From: Phytoseiulus persimilis
Lineage: Eukaryota; Arthropoda; Arachnida; Mesostigmata; Phytoseiidae
Direction of reading: 5' to 3'
Assembly (NCBI GenBank): GCA_037576195.1
Contig: CM075103.1
Span: 32,882,723 to 32,946,722 of the forward strand
Length of the DNA stretch: 64,000 bases
The first letter of the stretch is position 1; every line of letters begins with the position of its first letter. Below are positions 35,201 through 50,200 of this stretch, piece by piece. The position numbers and the translations under genes are program-made. The notes beneath the pieces are model-generated. The model was not told the DNA's origin, searched no databases, and saw nothing but the letters and a program-made list of their open reading frames with translations.

Positions 35201-38200
35201 CAGAACGTGCTCCCGAGCCCACGGTCGAGAAGGGTGCTTAAACCTCTTGCGCGGTTGAACCAACGAGCATACGCAACCAGGGCTCCAGTCACAATTCGGA
35301 GAGTGTCGACCTCATGATCGCGAGCGACCGAGGACGCTTTTCGGGGCTGCGACCGCTTCACGAGCGGGGGAGAGGAGGGATACAAACTCAGATATTCCGG
35401 AAAGCAAAACTACCTCCTCACAGTGCGGAGTCCACATCCAACGAGCAGATGTTGTCAGACATCCCGAGTGCTTCCGACTCATCCGGGAAGAGTATCGGCA
35501 CTCGTCGTCTCTGAGCACGAAGGGTTATAATTGGGCCACTTGACAAACGAAAGTGTTCCGATCGGCAGTGGAGCCGAACGGGCCGTTCTGACTGGGTCGT
35601 CCGGATTCGAAATACCCTTGTGGATGGGGAAGCGGAGGAAACTCCAGAAGGAGTTCGAGCTGGCCAACATGCTCAGCCGCTACTCCGGGGCAGGACCGTC
35701 TGAGATCTCCCGCGTTGGGCGGAGTCTCATGCTGGAGAGCACCTCCCGTCCCAGCTTTAATTCGAGTTCAAAGCTTCGAGGGCTCAGAATCAGGTATTCC
35801 CGAGGTTCCGGGTAAATTCTGTGATGAAGCGAGGACAATGAGATCGGCGAGAAGGAGGAACCCTCGCGTCGGAAAAGCATCCGCTGCCCTCGCTGGATTG
35901 TGTATTCATTGCTTTAGGAACTAGCGTAGGAACAGCCACGCGAAGAAACCCGCGAGCTCCGTTCCAGACTGGGGAGCCAGAGAGGGACACCGGCCCCGAG
36001 AGCGCGAAAAACCAAATCAGCGGTGAACATCGCGACACGGAAACGACGCTCCGGCGCCGAAGGTGCCAAATGAGAATTTGGATCGGGCCATGCGCCCGAA
36101 AACCGATCTAGAATTCGTCGTGAGGCCACCGAGGCGAGAACGAGCCTCGGAAGTCGAGATCGCGGGCAGCCTCCACACAACGATCACAATCTTCGTTCGA
36201 GCCGGGTTCAAGCTCCTTAATCGAACCGGTGTCCGGGTGTCCTCTCCCCCGGGTCGGAAACGGTAGCGGTCGATAGCGCCGCTCGTGAGAGCATCTTCCC
36301 GTCCCGGAGGACGAGCTCCAAGACGCGGAGTGCCCGGGTCCCAGGAAGTAGGCTCTGCGGCTCTACGGGAAAAATATTTTCACCTTACGCTCAGTCCTCT
36401 GAGACTGACGCTGCAGCAGGTGGATAGAGTGCTGCATGTACCGAGAAGCCTTTTTCTCCGGAAGGTGACTGAGGAGTGGGTTCCTCGATGCGCAGCTTCA
36501 AGAAGCCGGGAGCGATTCTCGACAGTCGGAAGTCCCGCTCCGAGACTCCGAGGGCCTAATGCGACGGATGGCTGCGGAGACGGGAACACTTCGAGGCGCG
36601 TTAGGGGCCTTGGAGGCAGAGAGACCAGGACCCAGGGACACCGAAGGCCTCGAGGTCGGAGGATAGTTCAGCTAAATGTTTTTCGACAGGAAAGTTCACG
36701 TTCTCTCGGGAATATTCCGATTCTCTCTACGTATCACTCAGCAACCCACTGGTCAACCCACTCTGATGGGTTGATTGGGGTTTAGATGTGGCAACCCGGT
36801 TCATCGGTGCGTGTCGCGCGAAGTGCCCAAGTGAAAGATCGCTTAGACGACGATAATTCCATGATGGTATCGTGTTTCGCCTGATATTAACCCGCCAATC
36901 GATGAGCATTGAAAGCTGCCTGAAGTGGTGAGCACATTAGGTGTTGATCATGGTGACACTTTATGGCCCGACTGACTACAAAGTGACCACAAACCCCCCA
37001 GAGTGCTTTCCGCTCTTCACTCCCGGAGCTTACGCTTGTCTTCAGCGATATCGGAGAGTGGCCCAGAATTGGGGATCGAGCCACACGCAACGGTCGCCAG
37101 GCAGGTACCTTGAATCCGGTGCCATGCCCACCACCGTTGCGCTCTTCTCTGACTTGGAACATCTCTCGAAGTCATTTGGGTCGACTGAGTATCTGTCGAG
37201 TCGCTGCGTTCGTCTCGATTCTGAAGAGTCAAGCTTTCTTTGCCCATCGATGAGTGAGTCGAGCCATTTCCCCCCTGCATCCGATGCATGACGCCATTTT
37301 GTCACAAGCTCTGTCATTGATCGTATGTTGTTGAACGTACACTGCACTTGCGTGGGTTGTCCATCTCGAGAAACCCTCGAAGACGCCCACAAGCGACCAT
37401 GTCTTCAATAGAGCTTCTCTCTTGAGATCGTACCTTACAAAACAGCCACTGGATGCTGTTTTCGATCGACGAGCGACATGTCTCACGTGACTTTCACGCG
37501 ACCCGATTCCGTAACCATTCATTAGGTATCCGGTTTCGTCCGATGTCTCCGCTCGGGTTCTATCCAAGGTCGCATCGTCTTTCATCGAGTTTTGATGAGC
37601 GCAGAGCTCGGCCGCGATACGTCTGCGACATTCGTTCCGGTCGGAGAGGGATATTCCATTGAGTTGATCTATTCGCGTCTTTCGTCAGTGGAACGAGCGC
37701 GCTTCGGCCGGAATTTGAGTAAGTTGTTCCTACCGCCGAGCACCTGCTTCTAATCTTAGCCGGGGACTCGTTTCCCGCCTCGCTGAATGCGGGAATCGTG
37801 TGCGGTCTCCGATCCGCATTGCTGAGTGAGTCGGAGAGGGAAATGGTCTCAGGGCGAACATGCACCGCGAGGACCACCCGACGAAGTCCCGGATTTTTTT
37901 CCCGCGAGTCGCCTATATTTAGACGATTCGATTCCGGTGGCAAGCTGACCGCTCGGCCTTCACGCAAGCCCGATCCTCCTCAAGATCCAAGGTCGATTCA
38001 CAACGCCACCTGATATCTTGAGCCAGACGCTGTTCAGCTCGTTTCTCCTCAAACCCCTGTCGAGCCGTTGGCCCTTGAGGTTTTCCAAGGAGCCGAGAAA
38101 CACTCCCGCTGAGCCTCGCATGAACCGGCGGATCGACCCGACAGCGAAACAACCAGGTCCGTCAAGGAGAGATCTTTGTTTCATTCCAGCCCGCGGAATA

Positions 38201-41200
38201 AACTCCGAGAAGCCGCAGCGGGAGCTGTGGCGGTTGTTCCGTGAATTCCGACCGGAGGACGAGTGTCGTGGTCCGCGCCGACGGGAAGAGTCGTTCAGGA
38301 TCTCGGCTCGCGGTTCCAACCGCGGTCGGAGCCAGTTCTCGACCGAGAAAACTTCTCGTGTCACTCTCAGCTTCCATTTCGCTCTTGGCAGAATGTGATG
38401 TTTCGAGAACATTCCATTTTAAACATTGGGAATCCTATTCAGAACTCCACTTGGACTCCATTAAGATAAACCTGAGGGCTCCCGATAAGTTTATATTGAG
38501 TTCAACGCGGCGGAATCTCTGGAGACGTCAATTTGTTCAAGAGCTCAAAGTGAACGGAAAGGGTTTCGAATTTCCCGGAGATGAGACGGCACCGACCGAT
38601 AAGCGCTCAATCGATCGCGCCACTGCACGGCGTTGAACAGAGGCTTTCGCAAAGTGGTCGAATAAGAGAGCGAATTAGCCGACAACGCTCGAGTCTTCTC
38701 TTCCCAGGATGGATGGATTCGGTCTATCTGGCGCTCGTCTTCCGCAGTGTTCATGCACCGGAGATGTGGCGTGAGTAATGGATAAACAAAGCACTCGAAT
38801 ATTCCAGAGAGTAGGTCACATCGTACTTCCGCAAACAAGCTCGTCGAGCGAGAGTCGGTGGTGACGGCGGCGGTGGCGGCGGCAAGTACAACGCGGCGTA
38901 TCGCGCCAGGCCCGAGCACAGATCCGCTCTCCGATTCCCCAGTGAGTCATGAGCTCCTCGCTAGCGGAGTTCAACACGGACGAACTTTTCGGAATCTTCG
39001 TGACGCAGATCGCCTTCCGTGAAACTCTGGATCGGATATCCGCTATCAGCCCCTTCGACGCATGTTCTCAACGAGTTATGGAAATAGGCGCAAGAATCTG
39101 AGTCCGCTTCTGTCGTGTCTTAGCAACGTCAACGAAAACCGAAATCTCGCTCGCCATGAATTCTCGGCGGACGGCCTTAGAGCGTGCCAAGCCCAGATCT
39201 CAACTACGTGATCGGATGCTGAATACAGCCCGCTCGCGAGAAATCATAAAATACGTCCGCTTTCACTGTTCCTCTCACGAGCGGACGAGAACGCCTGACA
39301 CGCACGCGCGGTCTCTCATTGGACGCTCCAACCTGATCCGAGCCGGGAATCTCGAACCGGATTCGTCGGTAGGTGCCCCGGTGGAGGTCCCGAGCAGCTT
39401 CCGTCGAACAATCGAAAGAGCCGTTTATGCGCCAGGTGCGATTCTGTTTCGAGAGCAGAAGGGAGACGGGTCTGTTCCGGATCTGAGTTGTGGAGAATCA
39501 CGTATCCAAGGAATGCCTAACGTCGACTGTCAGAAGAACTAGAGCTGTGCTCGTCCAACTCCCCAGCGTTCTGAGAAGTTGAAATTTTTTGAGGCCGAAT
39601 GAAACACGTGGATGGATGTGGAAATGTGTAAATCGCCATCCTTCATGATTAATCCAAGAGCCATGTGCTGTCGAGGTCGGACCAGCGGCCTGTCCAACCA
39701 TCGAGTCGAAGGAGAGAGATTGATGAGTACTCGCGTCGCGTTCCATTCACCTTCTCCGTGAGCAGCGGTGAGGACCAAGTACACGAGAAACAAGATATTG
39801 CACTGCCTGCAGCATTCTTCTTATTGAGGCCGATGCTTCTCGGACTCGATTGCTACGCGGGCAGCTGGCATTGAAGCTCGTAATAATCGACTCGAAGCTC
39901 ATTCAAACTCTTACATCACGGGCGTCCTGATCCGTCTCTCTCTCTCTCTCCGAGTCCGACTCCTCCGGACCAGTTGTGAAGAGTGTTTGTATGTTGATTC
40001 CGAAAACTCGGTCTCGAGCGTGTCCTGACCAATGTTCGAGATCTTCCAGAACCGGCACCATCGGAGTGATCCCGTTCCAAATGGACGACGTGGGAGGTCT
40101 TCTCCCTCGTTCCCATCTGTCCTCCCTGTTACCTATACCCAATCTGTCGGGCGCAATGGACCGAATTTCTCCGAATAATTAGGCTTGTGAGCTATCGGCT
40201 GTGAGCTTTCCTATTGCACAACCGCCAGATTCGGCGTAGCTCAGTCAGACGACATCTCTGCGAGTAGGTGCCCCACATGAATCAACCCCCCTCCCCATTT
40301 TAGTCCTAGTCGGCCATCGTTGGCTGTCAAGCTCTGCGCGAATCACAGACGGGGACAACAGCGGGTCTCTGCGTTCCCTCGGGCTTGGAGAACGTCTCTT
40401 CCACAATGGGGACGCAATCTCCGCGAGGATTAGAACGCCTCACGGGAACTCCGAGCATTGCCTGCGTCGGAACCTTTGCTGATCTCCCACGGCTCGCCGA
40501 AGTGTCAACACGGCGGAGATCACTCAATCCGGGGTTTGCCATCACGAAGCACGCGTGGTTTTTCAGAATCGCTGCCGAATGAATGCATGCCGGGGAGGAA
40601 AACCTGAGGGAGTGACCGAACCCGTGCGGCTCGGACCGAAGGCGTAGAAGTTCAACTCGCGGAACACAGCTCTCGAGAAGCGACCGTGAGCGCCAAAGAA
40701 GCCTCTAGGGCGGCGACATCGAAGCAGAATCGAGGAGGAAAGCCTCATCCATCGCCAACAGCACACAAATCGAGGCGCGACAGCCACACCCACCGACGCC
40801 TACGGCAGAAGCATCAACAGAACGGATAAGGTAACGCGAAAGGTGGCTTGCCGTGAGATGTTGACGAAGATGAATGACTGTTGCTTTTAATCCGACCGGC
40901 CTTCAAAATATCGACCTCGCACGAACCCGCCGTAAATCACTAGCTTCTCCACGTGGAGTTCGAGGGAAATCGAGGAAGGCTCACAAGATCTGCCCTGTGG
41001 TTCACAGCGCGCCGAGTACATTCATCTATGAAGATGAAATGCATGGCCACATCGCCCTCGTCGACCAGAAGCTCGTCGGTTCGGCTCAGGTGCCCGACCG
41101 AGTCTCTCGGAGACGTTCTCTATCCTCCGCGGAACATCCATCGAGGCAGTGTCGCTCATGGCCGAATCGCGGAGATCGATTATTATCTGCACGGGAGCCC

Positions 41201-44200
41201 GATTTCAATTTCTAGATGACGAAACTGGAGAACTGGGAAGTTTCGGTCCGGCGTTGCGCAGCGAGCTCTCGGAGGATTCTGACGAGCCTCCAACCGAGCG
41301 GATGTACAGATGAACTGGAGCCCCGTTTTTCTGGAAAACTCGGAGGAGATTGCCCTCAAAAGGAGCATGTTGTAAGCCGTCTAGAGCTCGGTCGCAGCCG
41401 TCGAGCTTTACGAGAGGCAGAATGTCAAATCTGGGCTTCCGTGCGCCCGAGGCTGAGTCGGCTCGACTGGCATGTTCAGTCTGTTTGTCAGCGATTCCGG
41501 ATTCGGCTGAGTCGTCACCAGTAAACACGGAGCATCGGACTTCTCGCTTTCCGTGGGATGAGCTTGGGATGGAACGTTCCGGAAGATGGATTCGCAAAAC
41601 TCCGATCACAAGGAAAACGACGACACGAGCGGGCTGGATGCGTCGGTTGAAACATGGATTGAGAACGCTCGATCGGCACCGAGGTGATGGAACTGGAGGG
41701 AAATCGACTCGATTCCGGATGCGTCGAGCATAAACAACTCCTGAATTCCGATCTCCCGCTGCTTGTCTCGGATCGGCGCGAGCTTCGATCAGATATTGGT
41801 CTCGTTAATTTTCTGACATCCCGAGATAATGTCGCGCGGCAGTGACGCGTCTGATGCGACAGCTCCAGATAACATTCTTATTCTGGCTTGTTCGGAATCG
41901 TGCTCTGATGAGCAGCTTGTGAAACTCGCGGCGATGGACGCGTTTCTCGCGCAGTTCTTTCTCTCTCCCCCTTCTTGTGTCATTTCTCCCCCTTCCCCTA
42001 CAAGCCCTGAATCCGCACATCTTCTGCTTCATTGTTCCGGTTCTGGGTGATTTCCGCAGCGTGTCCGAGGCCGGAGTTGGCGCAACTGAAGCCGTCGGAC
42101 TCTCTCCCAAACTCGGTGGATCGGTTCCATCGAGAACTCCCGAGAGCTCTCCGTGCCCGCAAAAACGATGTATGGCATGATGCGAAATACTCTGCTCGAC
42201 CCGCCAACATCAAGGCCTTACCCCCGATGGATCGTTTTCGGAGTAAACAGATTACGCTGCAAAGCTTTCGTGTATCCGCACGCAATCCTTTCCTCCGGAG
42301 AGGAGCGTTTCCTTCCTATGGCGTAACGCCGCACCCAACTTTCTGTGTGTCGGCGGGTTCGCTCGCTCGCGTAAGCGCGATCGAACGTCGGAAAAGAGCG
42401 CGGCGACCCAGCGGTGAGCGACCCGAAGATGAAATGCCAGAACGACAACCGAATTCCGCATGGGTCGGCGCCGAAGACCCGCAGAACGTGGCTCCTTGTT
42501 CAGGGTTACTGCGTATCACACGGTTCGGGCACGCGATTCCCGGTATTGTCATGTCATGCGGCCGGCCGACGTTTTCGGAACGTTTTCCGAGGGTTCCGCC
42601 GCTCGCCGAGGACAGCATCGCCGATAACGTCACGCGCAGTCACTTCCGAAACGAAGCAAGCCGGGGAAAGGGCAACCCTTGACTCCTCTTCGCGCGCTGA
42701 CGTCATTACCGTCTTTGGGCGTTACGAAATATGTGTAAACAGGTCCAATCGAGAGCGGGCTCGTTCGGAACAGAAGCGGTGAGAGCGAATTGGAAACGTA
42801 AACGGGAGCTCAAGCTCGACTCGATCAAAACAGATCCTTCCGGTTCGATTGAGCCTCCGCTCGAGAGGATGCTCGCGCCAACGATTGAGAGTCGCTCAGC
42901 TGGAGCTCATTATAGGTAGCGAAGCATGAAAATCAGAATTTTCCCGAGCCTCGCATCACGCGACCGAGAGGCTTGCGCTTGTTTAGGCGATTTCCCCAAA
43001 AAGAACGAGGTGGTGCAGCTGCGATCCATTCAAGCACCGATTAATATCAACGACGTCGATTAAGAGACACAGAGGATAACGATACGAGGTGCGTTCCCTT
43101 CCGGAGAGGAGTCCAGGAGCCTTTTGCGGTGGGATGGCTCGAGCAGCGATTGCACCTGTCAGGAGGATTTTCCAAACGCGACGAACGAAAGCCGCGTGTG
43201 GTAACTTGAGCTCGGAGATCCTGAGGATTGTCGAACATCAAAGTGCACAGCCAATCTCCAGCAAGCTCGCTCAAACCTTGGACTCGATTCGCCAAGCTAT
43301 ATCGGTCTTGAACTTCTGACCTCATTTCGCAGAATCACTTTCGCAATCGGCGGAACGGTCGGCGGATCTGAGTCCGCGGGAAGACCGTGGAAATCAGTGC
43401 TGCGTTGGAGAAACGCTCAAAACGTTTGCCTCGAGTCTCAGTGAAAGATGTGTGCGAGTGGCCTCGAAGAAAAGTCAACAGGGCTGGCACAATAAAAGTG
43501 ATCCCCGACTTTGTTCGGATTGTTGTCGACAAGTGCACTCAACGAATCTCATGGAACCGAAATCTGGTGAGCCTCCGTTGGCTGGGGTTTGTGCTGGAGC
43601 CGAATTGGACACTGGGAAGCGTCACCTGGAGGGAGTCCTGGAGAAATGCAGGAAGTCCTCGGCTGGAAGTTGACTCCTGGAAACTCACCTCAAAAGGTTT
43701 CTTCACATGGGAACGGTGATGTCCGGGTCAGAAAAGACAGGAAGCAGGGCACTAATCGTGGCGAGTCAAAGTACATGTGGTAACGCGCACTTAATCACCT
43801 TTCCTCTCGAGGCGTTGGATTGTTTGTGGCTTCTCGAACAGGAGCATTCGTCCGACAGTCGAACTCATCCGACGCGGATCCGCGGACGATCGGACTCGTT
43901 CTGAGAACGCTCTATTCGGAATCCGAAGGTAAGCATCGGTGGAGGGTCTGGATGGGAGCAGAATGTTTAAGAAGCCGGCGTTGAGTTCGGCGTCGAGTTC
44001 ACCGTTGAGCCGCCGCCGCTGCGATCGATACAGACCACAATGAAATAAACGGTTGCCAGCCGGCCTGTTCCCATGAAATCCTCACCATTTCATCCTTTGT
44101 GTCAGGTGTTCACAGTATGCGGTTGCTCTCCGTGCATTCGTCAATCTATGTGGTTTGACTGTCTGTCGGTTTACGAGCCGCTAATTCGTATATTTACGCT

Positions 44201-47200
44201 CATCTTTCGAAATATAGTGGGAGCCGATCACCGTTGTTTACGTCGAAATCGTGAAAGTGAACGCGTCGCGTCAACTTTTGTAGAGAGCAGAACCGTTGAC
44301 GTTGGCGATCGTTGACCGGACGCCTCGTAAAAGCGTGACGCATCGTCAGTAGCCCACGAATGTGAATGAGTTGTAAACCACACGAGCTGAATGATCCTAG
44401 ACACTACGTGAAAGATCTCAAACCTGGGCGTCGCTCAAACACAGCATCGCTGCCACAGAGATGTTACCAAAATTGTCCGATTTCATGCGGCCTGTGACGC
44501 CGAGTCCGGAGTCTTGGAGGCAGCTCCTACTCCCGCATCGATCAAGGAAAGGTGAACGAAGACAACGGAGAGGAAAGGCAATGTTCCCATTGATCCAGGG
44601 CTTGAAGAGGTCAACGACCTGAACTGGTGGTTTCTGGAGACCAAGGACGCCAGCCAAGGAGCGTTGTTAACCTTCAAGGGACTCCAAGGAACTTCCAGAA
44701 CTTGTGTCCTCGAGGAACCTGTCCGATCGGCAATTCGGGCAACATTCCCCTGTTTTAAGAACACTCTCGAGGAGCTCATCCAGGCCGCTCACTGCTTTCT
44801 GGGGTTCAGCCGACTCTTGCCAATCTGGAAGGTGGAATTTTATGGGATACGCCCGACGCTCCGTAGTCTTTCTGTTTTTCGTTCCTCTCGTCGCCGCAAC
44901 GAAACCGAGACGCTCTTGAGGAGCGTTTCGACCCTACCGAAACAATGGAATCGCTGGGCGCCCCTTCCTCAATCGTGGGGTCGAGAGAGATAGAGTCATC
45001 CGGAAGTTGCTGGCTTTGTCCCGATTTCTGATGTTTAAGGAATCCCCGTTCGACCCCTGTGATTGGAAAACGAGGGCGTGAGAAAGTCACAGCCCTACCC
45101 CACGTCATTGGCCTGATGAACCCGGCATTCGCCAAGCCCCAGGTTTAAACAGCGGGCTCGGTGAATGAAAGGATGGTCAGTAGGTACGCTTTTTCGGAGG
45201 AGCCACTCAATGACAAAATCCGATTACCCGGAGTTGGAAGAGAGGATCTTGAATCCAGTCCTGACGAGTCTCCTGACGAGCGCAGAAGTCGCGAGCCTCC
45301 ACTCGGAGCCGAGAGGACATCGCTAACGATTGCGGTCGCGATTGGTACTCCTTCTCTCGTATCCGACATCACTCAAATCCAGAAGGAACCAACGAATCCA
45401 CACTGCTCTCTCTCTCTCTCTCTCTTGGGGCTCCCGATCCTCGCGGCCTTTGGATGCTGTCAGTGCGAATGCTCTGAGATAGAGTCATATCCAACGCCAA
45501 ATGTACAGAACGCTCTCGCAGTTTGTCGATTACATGATGAGATCATCAGGTGCTCTCTTAACGCGAATTGGACTTTTAGTTGATCGATCCTGCGCTCCTG
45601 GGCACGAGCAGCTCCTTGCGTTCACATGACACCAGCACACACGCCGAGCTCCGATCCTTCTTTTTTTCGGCTCTACCGAAGTGCCGTCGCCGCCATCGTC
45701 TGCTTCGCAAGCGCATGTTAGCGCTTCCCCGCCCCGAGCGATCGATCGACCGCATCGCGAATATACAGAACAGACCTTCGCGGATCATCGCTTTGTCTGC
45801 ACACGTACTGCAGAAGTTTGCCGAGGGATTCCACGGGGAGTGGGTTCATCCTCCGCTCAGCCATATGCGCAAGTGAGGGAGCGTGCCGGAACCCACCGTG
45901 AGAGCGTCACGTTCCCATATTGTGACGCTTCAGCGGTGTTCGGAGAGATCGCTGTTTTATTTGGCGCGGCCATTGTCGACGTCGATAACAATCGGATGAA
46001 CGTTAGTGAGCTTTTGTGCTCAGTCGATGAATTATTCATGAGAATCAAACGTGGTCGAGGTTAGACAAATCGGTAGTTTAGCCCGCTCAATGAATTCGCC
46101 TCAAGGCTCGCCATCGTTCCCACCTGACGAATGAGCTACATCTGAGGAACAGTCCGTGATGCCCGCATTCCCGGCGTTCTTCTGTCTTACATAACTGGCA
46201 GACAGCACGTGACACTTACGAAATCGATCCAGCCCTGTCTTCCACGTTGTCCTACAGGCTGAGTCTTGAAAGGATGTTATGTGAACGCGTGTACTTCTTT
46301 ATCGGCTTCATCAGCCCTCGGGATCGGAAACAAGCTCGGAAAGTGGGCAGCCTCACTCCCTCTCCACAACCCCATCGCCCCCCCCCCCTTCCCATGGAGA
46401 GCTCACGATGTCTCGAGCTTGAAAATTTGAGAGCGGATCCCAACTAGATTCGTCGATCGACTGGATTCGCGACAGGTCGTTGCAACGCGATGATTGATGA
46501 CCACCCGCATTCTTCCCGCAACTCTTTTGCTGTCGAGCAATGCGAGAGAAAACGCTACTCCAGAGTGTTTCTGATGCGGTTTCCTCGAGGTTACGTTCGA
46601 GTCTTGTCCATTAGAACATCCGCCGCTGTCCAATCAATAAAAACCTCGTTGGACAATGACAGATCGAGGATGAAATCATTGCGGCTCTCTCCGAGCGGAA
46701 CCAAAACTGTATGCATCTTCGGAGCCCGTTCCCCATAACAGTGCAGCAGATGAGTAGTTTTTTGGCTCTCGCCCTGTATTGTTCGCCACCTCCATCAAGT
46801 TTTTCTTGCTGAGATTTGAGGTGATCCCTCCAGAAGATGATGATGATCCAGCGCGCTCTCGGACGACAGCTCTTCAACCGAGCGTTTGACTCGTTACCCC
46901 AACTCAGGAGGGTCCGAGGCGCGCGAGAGGAGCTCCAGACGCAGGGAGCCTCCATTCGATTGCGCATATCACCCGGAAGCTGAAGAGCGAGCACCAATAT
47001 GCCGGGGCTGGCGCGCTGTCATGGAGGCTGTAAACTCTCACTCGAGAATAAAAGCCTTCGATTATCATCAGTTCGAAGGACAGTTGGAAATCGATGATTG
47101 ATTTTGTCACGCTGCACGTCAAGTTCGAATTCCAAGCCGTATCGATGTCGGATGCGGATCGCGCATCCTTGTCATCCTCGTTCGGGAAATAAGCCTCGAG

Positions 47201-50200
47201 GTGAACGGTAACACCGTCGCCCTCGGAGCGAAAAAGTGCCCTCGCATCGTCTCTGTCGAGGATTGCCCCACGCGTTCCAAGAGATATCCGCTTCTGAACT
47301 TTGATTCCTTCCGAATAGTTCCGGGAACGATAGAGAACTCCACCAACGGGCGTAAATGAGATGCTGGAATCGACCTCCGGAGAGACCGTGGAGGGGCGGG
47401 AGACTTCTACGGTCGACAGCGGAAGGGTTCTCCCCTCCTGATCTGTCGAAATCTCAACGGTTTTGAGAGCGGCTTACCATTCTCGGGTATCCATTCACTC
47501 GAACTTTTCGTGCACCGTTCCGAACGTATCTTGAACTCATGAATAGATCACCAGCTCACACTTTCACTCGAGCAAGTATGCACTGAGGTAGTTGGTCGAC
47601 ACTTCCATCGGGTGGGTCATCCTCTGCAGTGTATCACGGTTGAGCGCTCGTTGGCCGACGACAGCGGGCTCCGGGTTATCTCGTCCAGATAACCGAAAGG
47701 AAACACTGCGACGATTTCTTCCGCGTTTCGGGGAGCGAACGTACGGGAGTTCCTCTAAAACGTTGCGAAACAGCACGGCAGGTGGAGAATATATCAGGGC
47801 TGGCACCTTCTTCCCGGTATCAGATCGGGGCCTCACTTCCCACCGCTCGAAGTCTTCGGCTCGAGTTGTGTGACCTTCTCCGTCAGTCTTCTCCCGCTGC
47901 GGGCGGATCGCTCCGGTCTCGATCGTTCCTCTTCCGCGCTTGCTGCTCCCGTTCGCTCGCCCGATCGTCCACGCTCCGCACTGCCAGGAATCCTGAACGC
48001 GTTCGTTCGAAGTACAGGCTCAACGCGAATCAACGGGGAACCGAGAAATTCCGAAATGTGCGGGAACGCATCTCGCCGTCACCGGTGACAGGTGACCACT
48101 GAATGGTATGAAAGCAGCCGAACTCTCTCTAGACGGGCGAGAAGAACGCCCGCCGTCCCGCCCGACGAGCTGCCGTCGACGCCACCACCGCCGGCGGGAT
48201 ACGGCCGCTGAGAATCGCCGGTACCACCGCCGATACCGACATCGCCGGACGATTTTGTGTTGTGCTCTTGGTTCACGGCAGTCTGAGATGCCGATGCTCG
48301 ACGGTTGCAAGGAACGCCCCTTGTTTTTTCGATCGGTTTGAAAATGCCACGAGCGTCCGCGGGCTCGGCGTGCATTTGTCGAGTTGGACTCGTTGAGACG
48401 AGCTTCTCACGATCAGCATGTAGACGTAGTCGCGAGGAGCTACTTCCCTCGAAAGTTTCCATGGAATCGTTCGGGGAGTCTGGCACGGGAGCGCATCGAG
48501 CTTTTCGAACGACAAGTCTCGCCCAGTGACGGACCTGAATGGAGGCAAAAACTCCACGTACACCACGGCGACGATCTATCGAGACGGATGGCATCGCGCT
48601 GAAGTCCGATCGTGGTCCAAATGATCCTCGTCAGAATACAGCGTGGATCGGTGTGAGCAGAGATCCGACATTTCCGGTGCGAGCTCCCCGGAGAGAGAGA
48701 GAGGAAAACGTGTTCGGAGCCCTGGAACGATGGGAAAATGCATTGAACGGGGCCAAGAATTTTGGGCTTATCGAGCCGAGGATGCTTGACGTTGAGCTGT
48801 GTTCATCAAATTTTACGCTGTGACTTCATTATCCTCGAATCGGATTTGGAGGACGGTGAGCAGCCGAGCTTCCAACAGCTCAGCTGCAGCGTCGGCGGAA
48901 CGGGGCTTTTCCGTCTGCGCTTCGACCGCGAGAACGACTGAGAACAGCGAGTCTCAGGATAATCCGCCTTCCCGAGATGTTTAGTTGACTGTTTCGAATG
49001 ATTGGGACCCAACAGCATGCGCTCGCTTCTCTCATTCATGGATCGGAGGGAACATGATGAGATCACGTTCGTTCCACGATGGAAAGCCGATTCCGACGAG
49101 GTTCAACCGCGTGATTTCCAACAGCCGGGACAGCAGAGGGAGAGACCTTCCGAAAACTTCCTATCACTCGATGGGGCTTCGCGATGAATGCCATGAGCAG
49201 CCTTCGATGCGACCTCTCCCTTTTCCAGACTCCGTGATCCGCTTCGAGTCAGCTTTGCCTCCGCCTGACCCCAACAAAAACTCCGGTCTCACTCCGCTTT
49301 CCATGATCTCAGGTTGGCCTTAAACTCCTTCTGTACATTCACGACGTCTGATTCGGGGAATAATCATCGAGTCCACATTCTGCTTTTGACGTCCAGACTT
49401 TCGTTGAACGCGCCGGGAGCGAGCGGAAACATTCCGCTCGTCGATTCGCATTCTCGTCGAATGAAGCCTCCTCCGAGATCATGCCGACCCCAACAGGAAT
49501 CGTCGTCAGGTGGTTTCGTCAGTTGGAAGTTCGGGGCCACACAGAGCCGATGTAGCCTGTCGTTGGTCCGACTCGGGTCAAGGGCTCCAAAATATCCTGG
49601 AACGTCGTCGTCTTCACGCCTCGCCGCTTCGGTTATTGTTCATTCGAGTGGTCGGCGATGAATGCCAATTATCATGAAACCCATCAACCAATTGTATTGA
49701 GGCTTTTCACGGCGATAATGCCCGATTGGAAGTAAGCTCCTCTCTCCGCAGCCTGTGATATAGACCCGTGGCCTCTCAAGCTCGGCGGCCGTCGTCGAAA
49801 CCCAAGAGGAGATCTCCGAAGCCAACAGGGAAAGTCGAAGAGAGTTGCGTCGGGATGATGCTCCGACGAAATCCATCATTCAGCCACGCGGCCACTCTAT
49901 CTGAGGCCATGTGAGCGACACTCTATCTTAACCGCGACACAGCACCGTAGAACAATAACAAACCATCTTTGGCTCTGATAGCGCCTTCGCACCGTCCGTT
50001 AGTCCACTAACAGAGCGGTACAGTCGAAATCAACCAGCTTAGTAGCATCGACAGCTTGTCCCTCAGGGTAATAACGTCAACCGGAAAACAACGCAGCTCG
50101 CCGCAGGCGTGATATCGAATCAAGCGCTGGATTATCGGCTCCATCTTCTTCGCAGGGCTGACGTCAGAACCGTAAGAAGATTTCACGAATTCACTTACTC

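Noticed and set aside
40230-40300. tRNA-like A-box (GCGTAGCTCAGTCAGACGA)
   Set aside because: The D-arm-like string is there, but no matching T-arm, anticodon stem or acceptor stem follows at the right spacing.
42032-42682. 216-codon plus-strand frame, the longest outside known genes
   Set aside because: No family motif or splice context, and long minus-strand frames overlap it. A frame this long is borderline by chance at this base composition.
45173-45583. 136-residue plus-strand frame
   Set aside because: Contains a CT-repeat-derived LSLSLSL stretch, and the opposite frame is equally protein-like.
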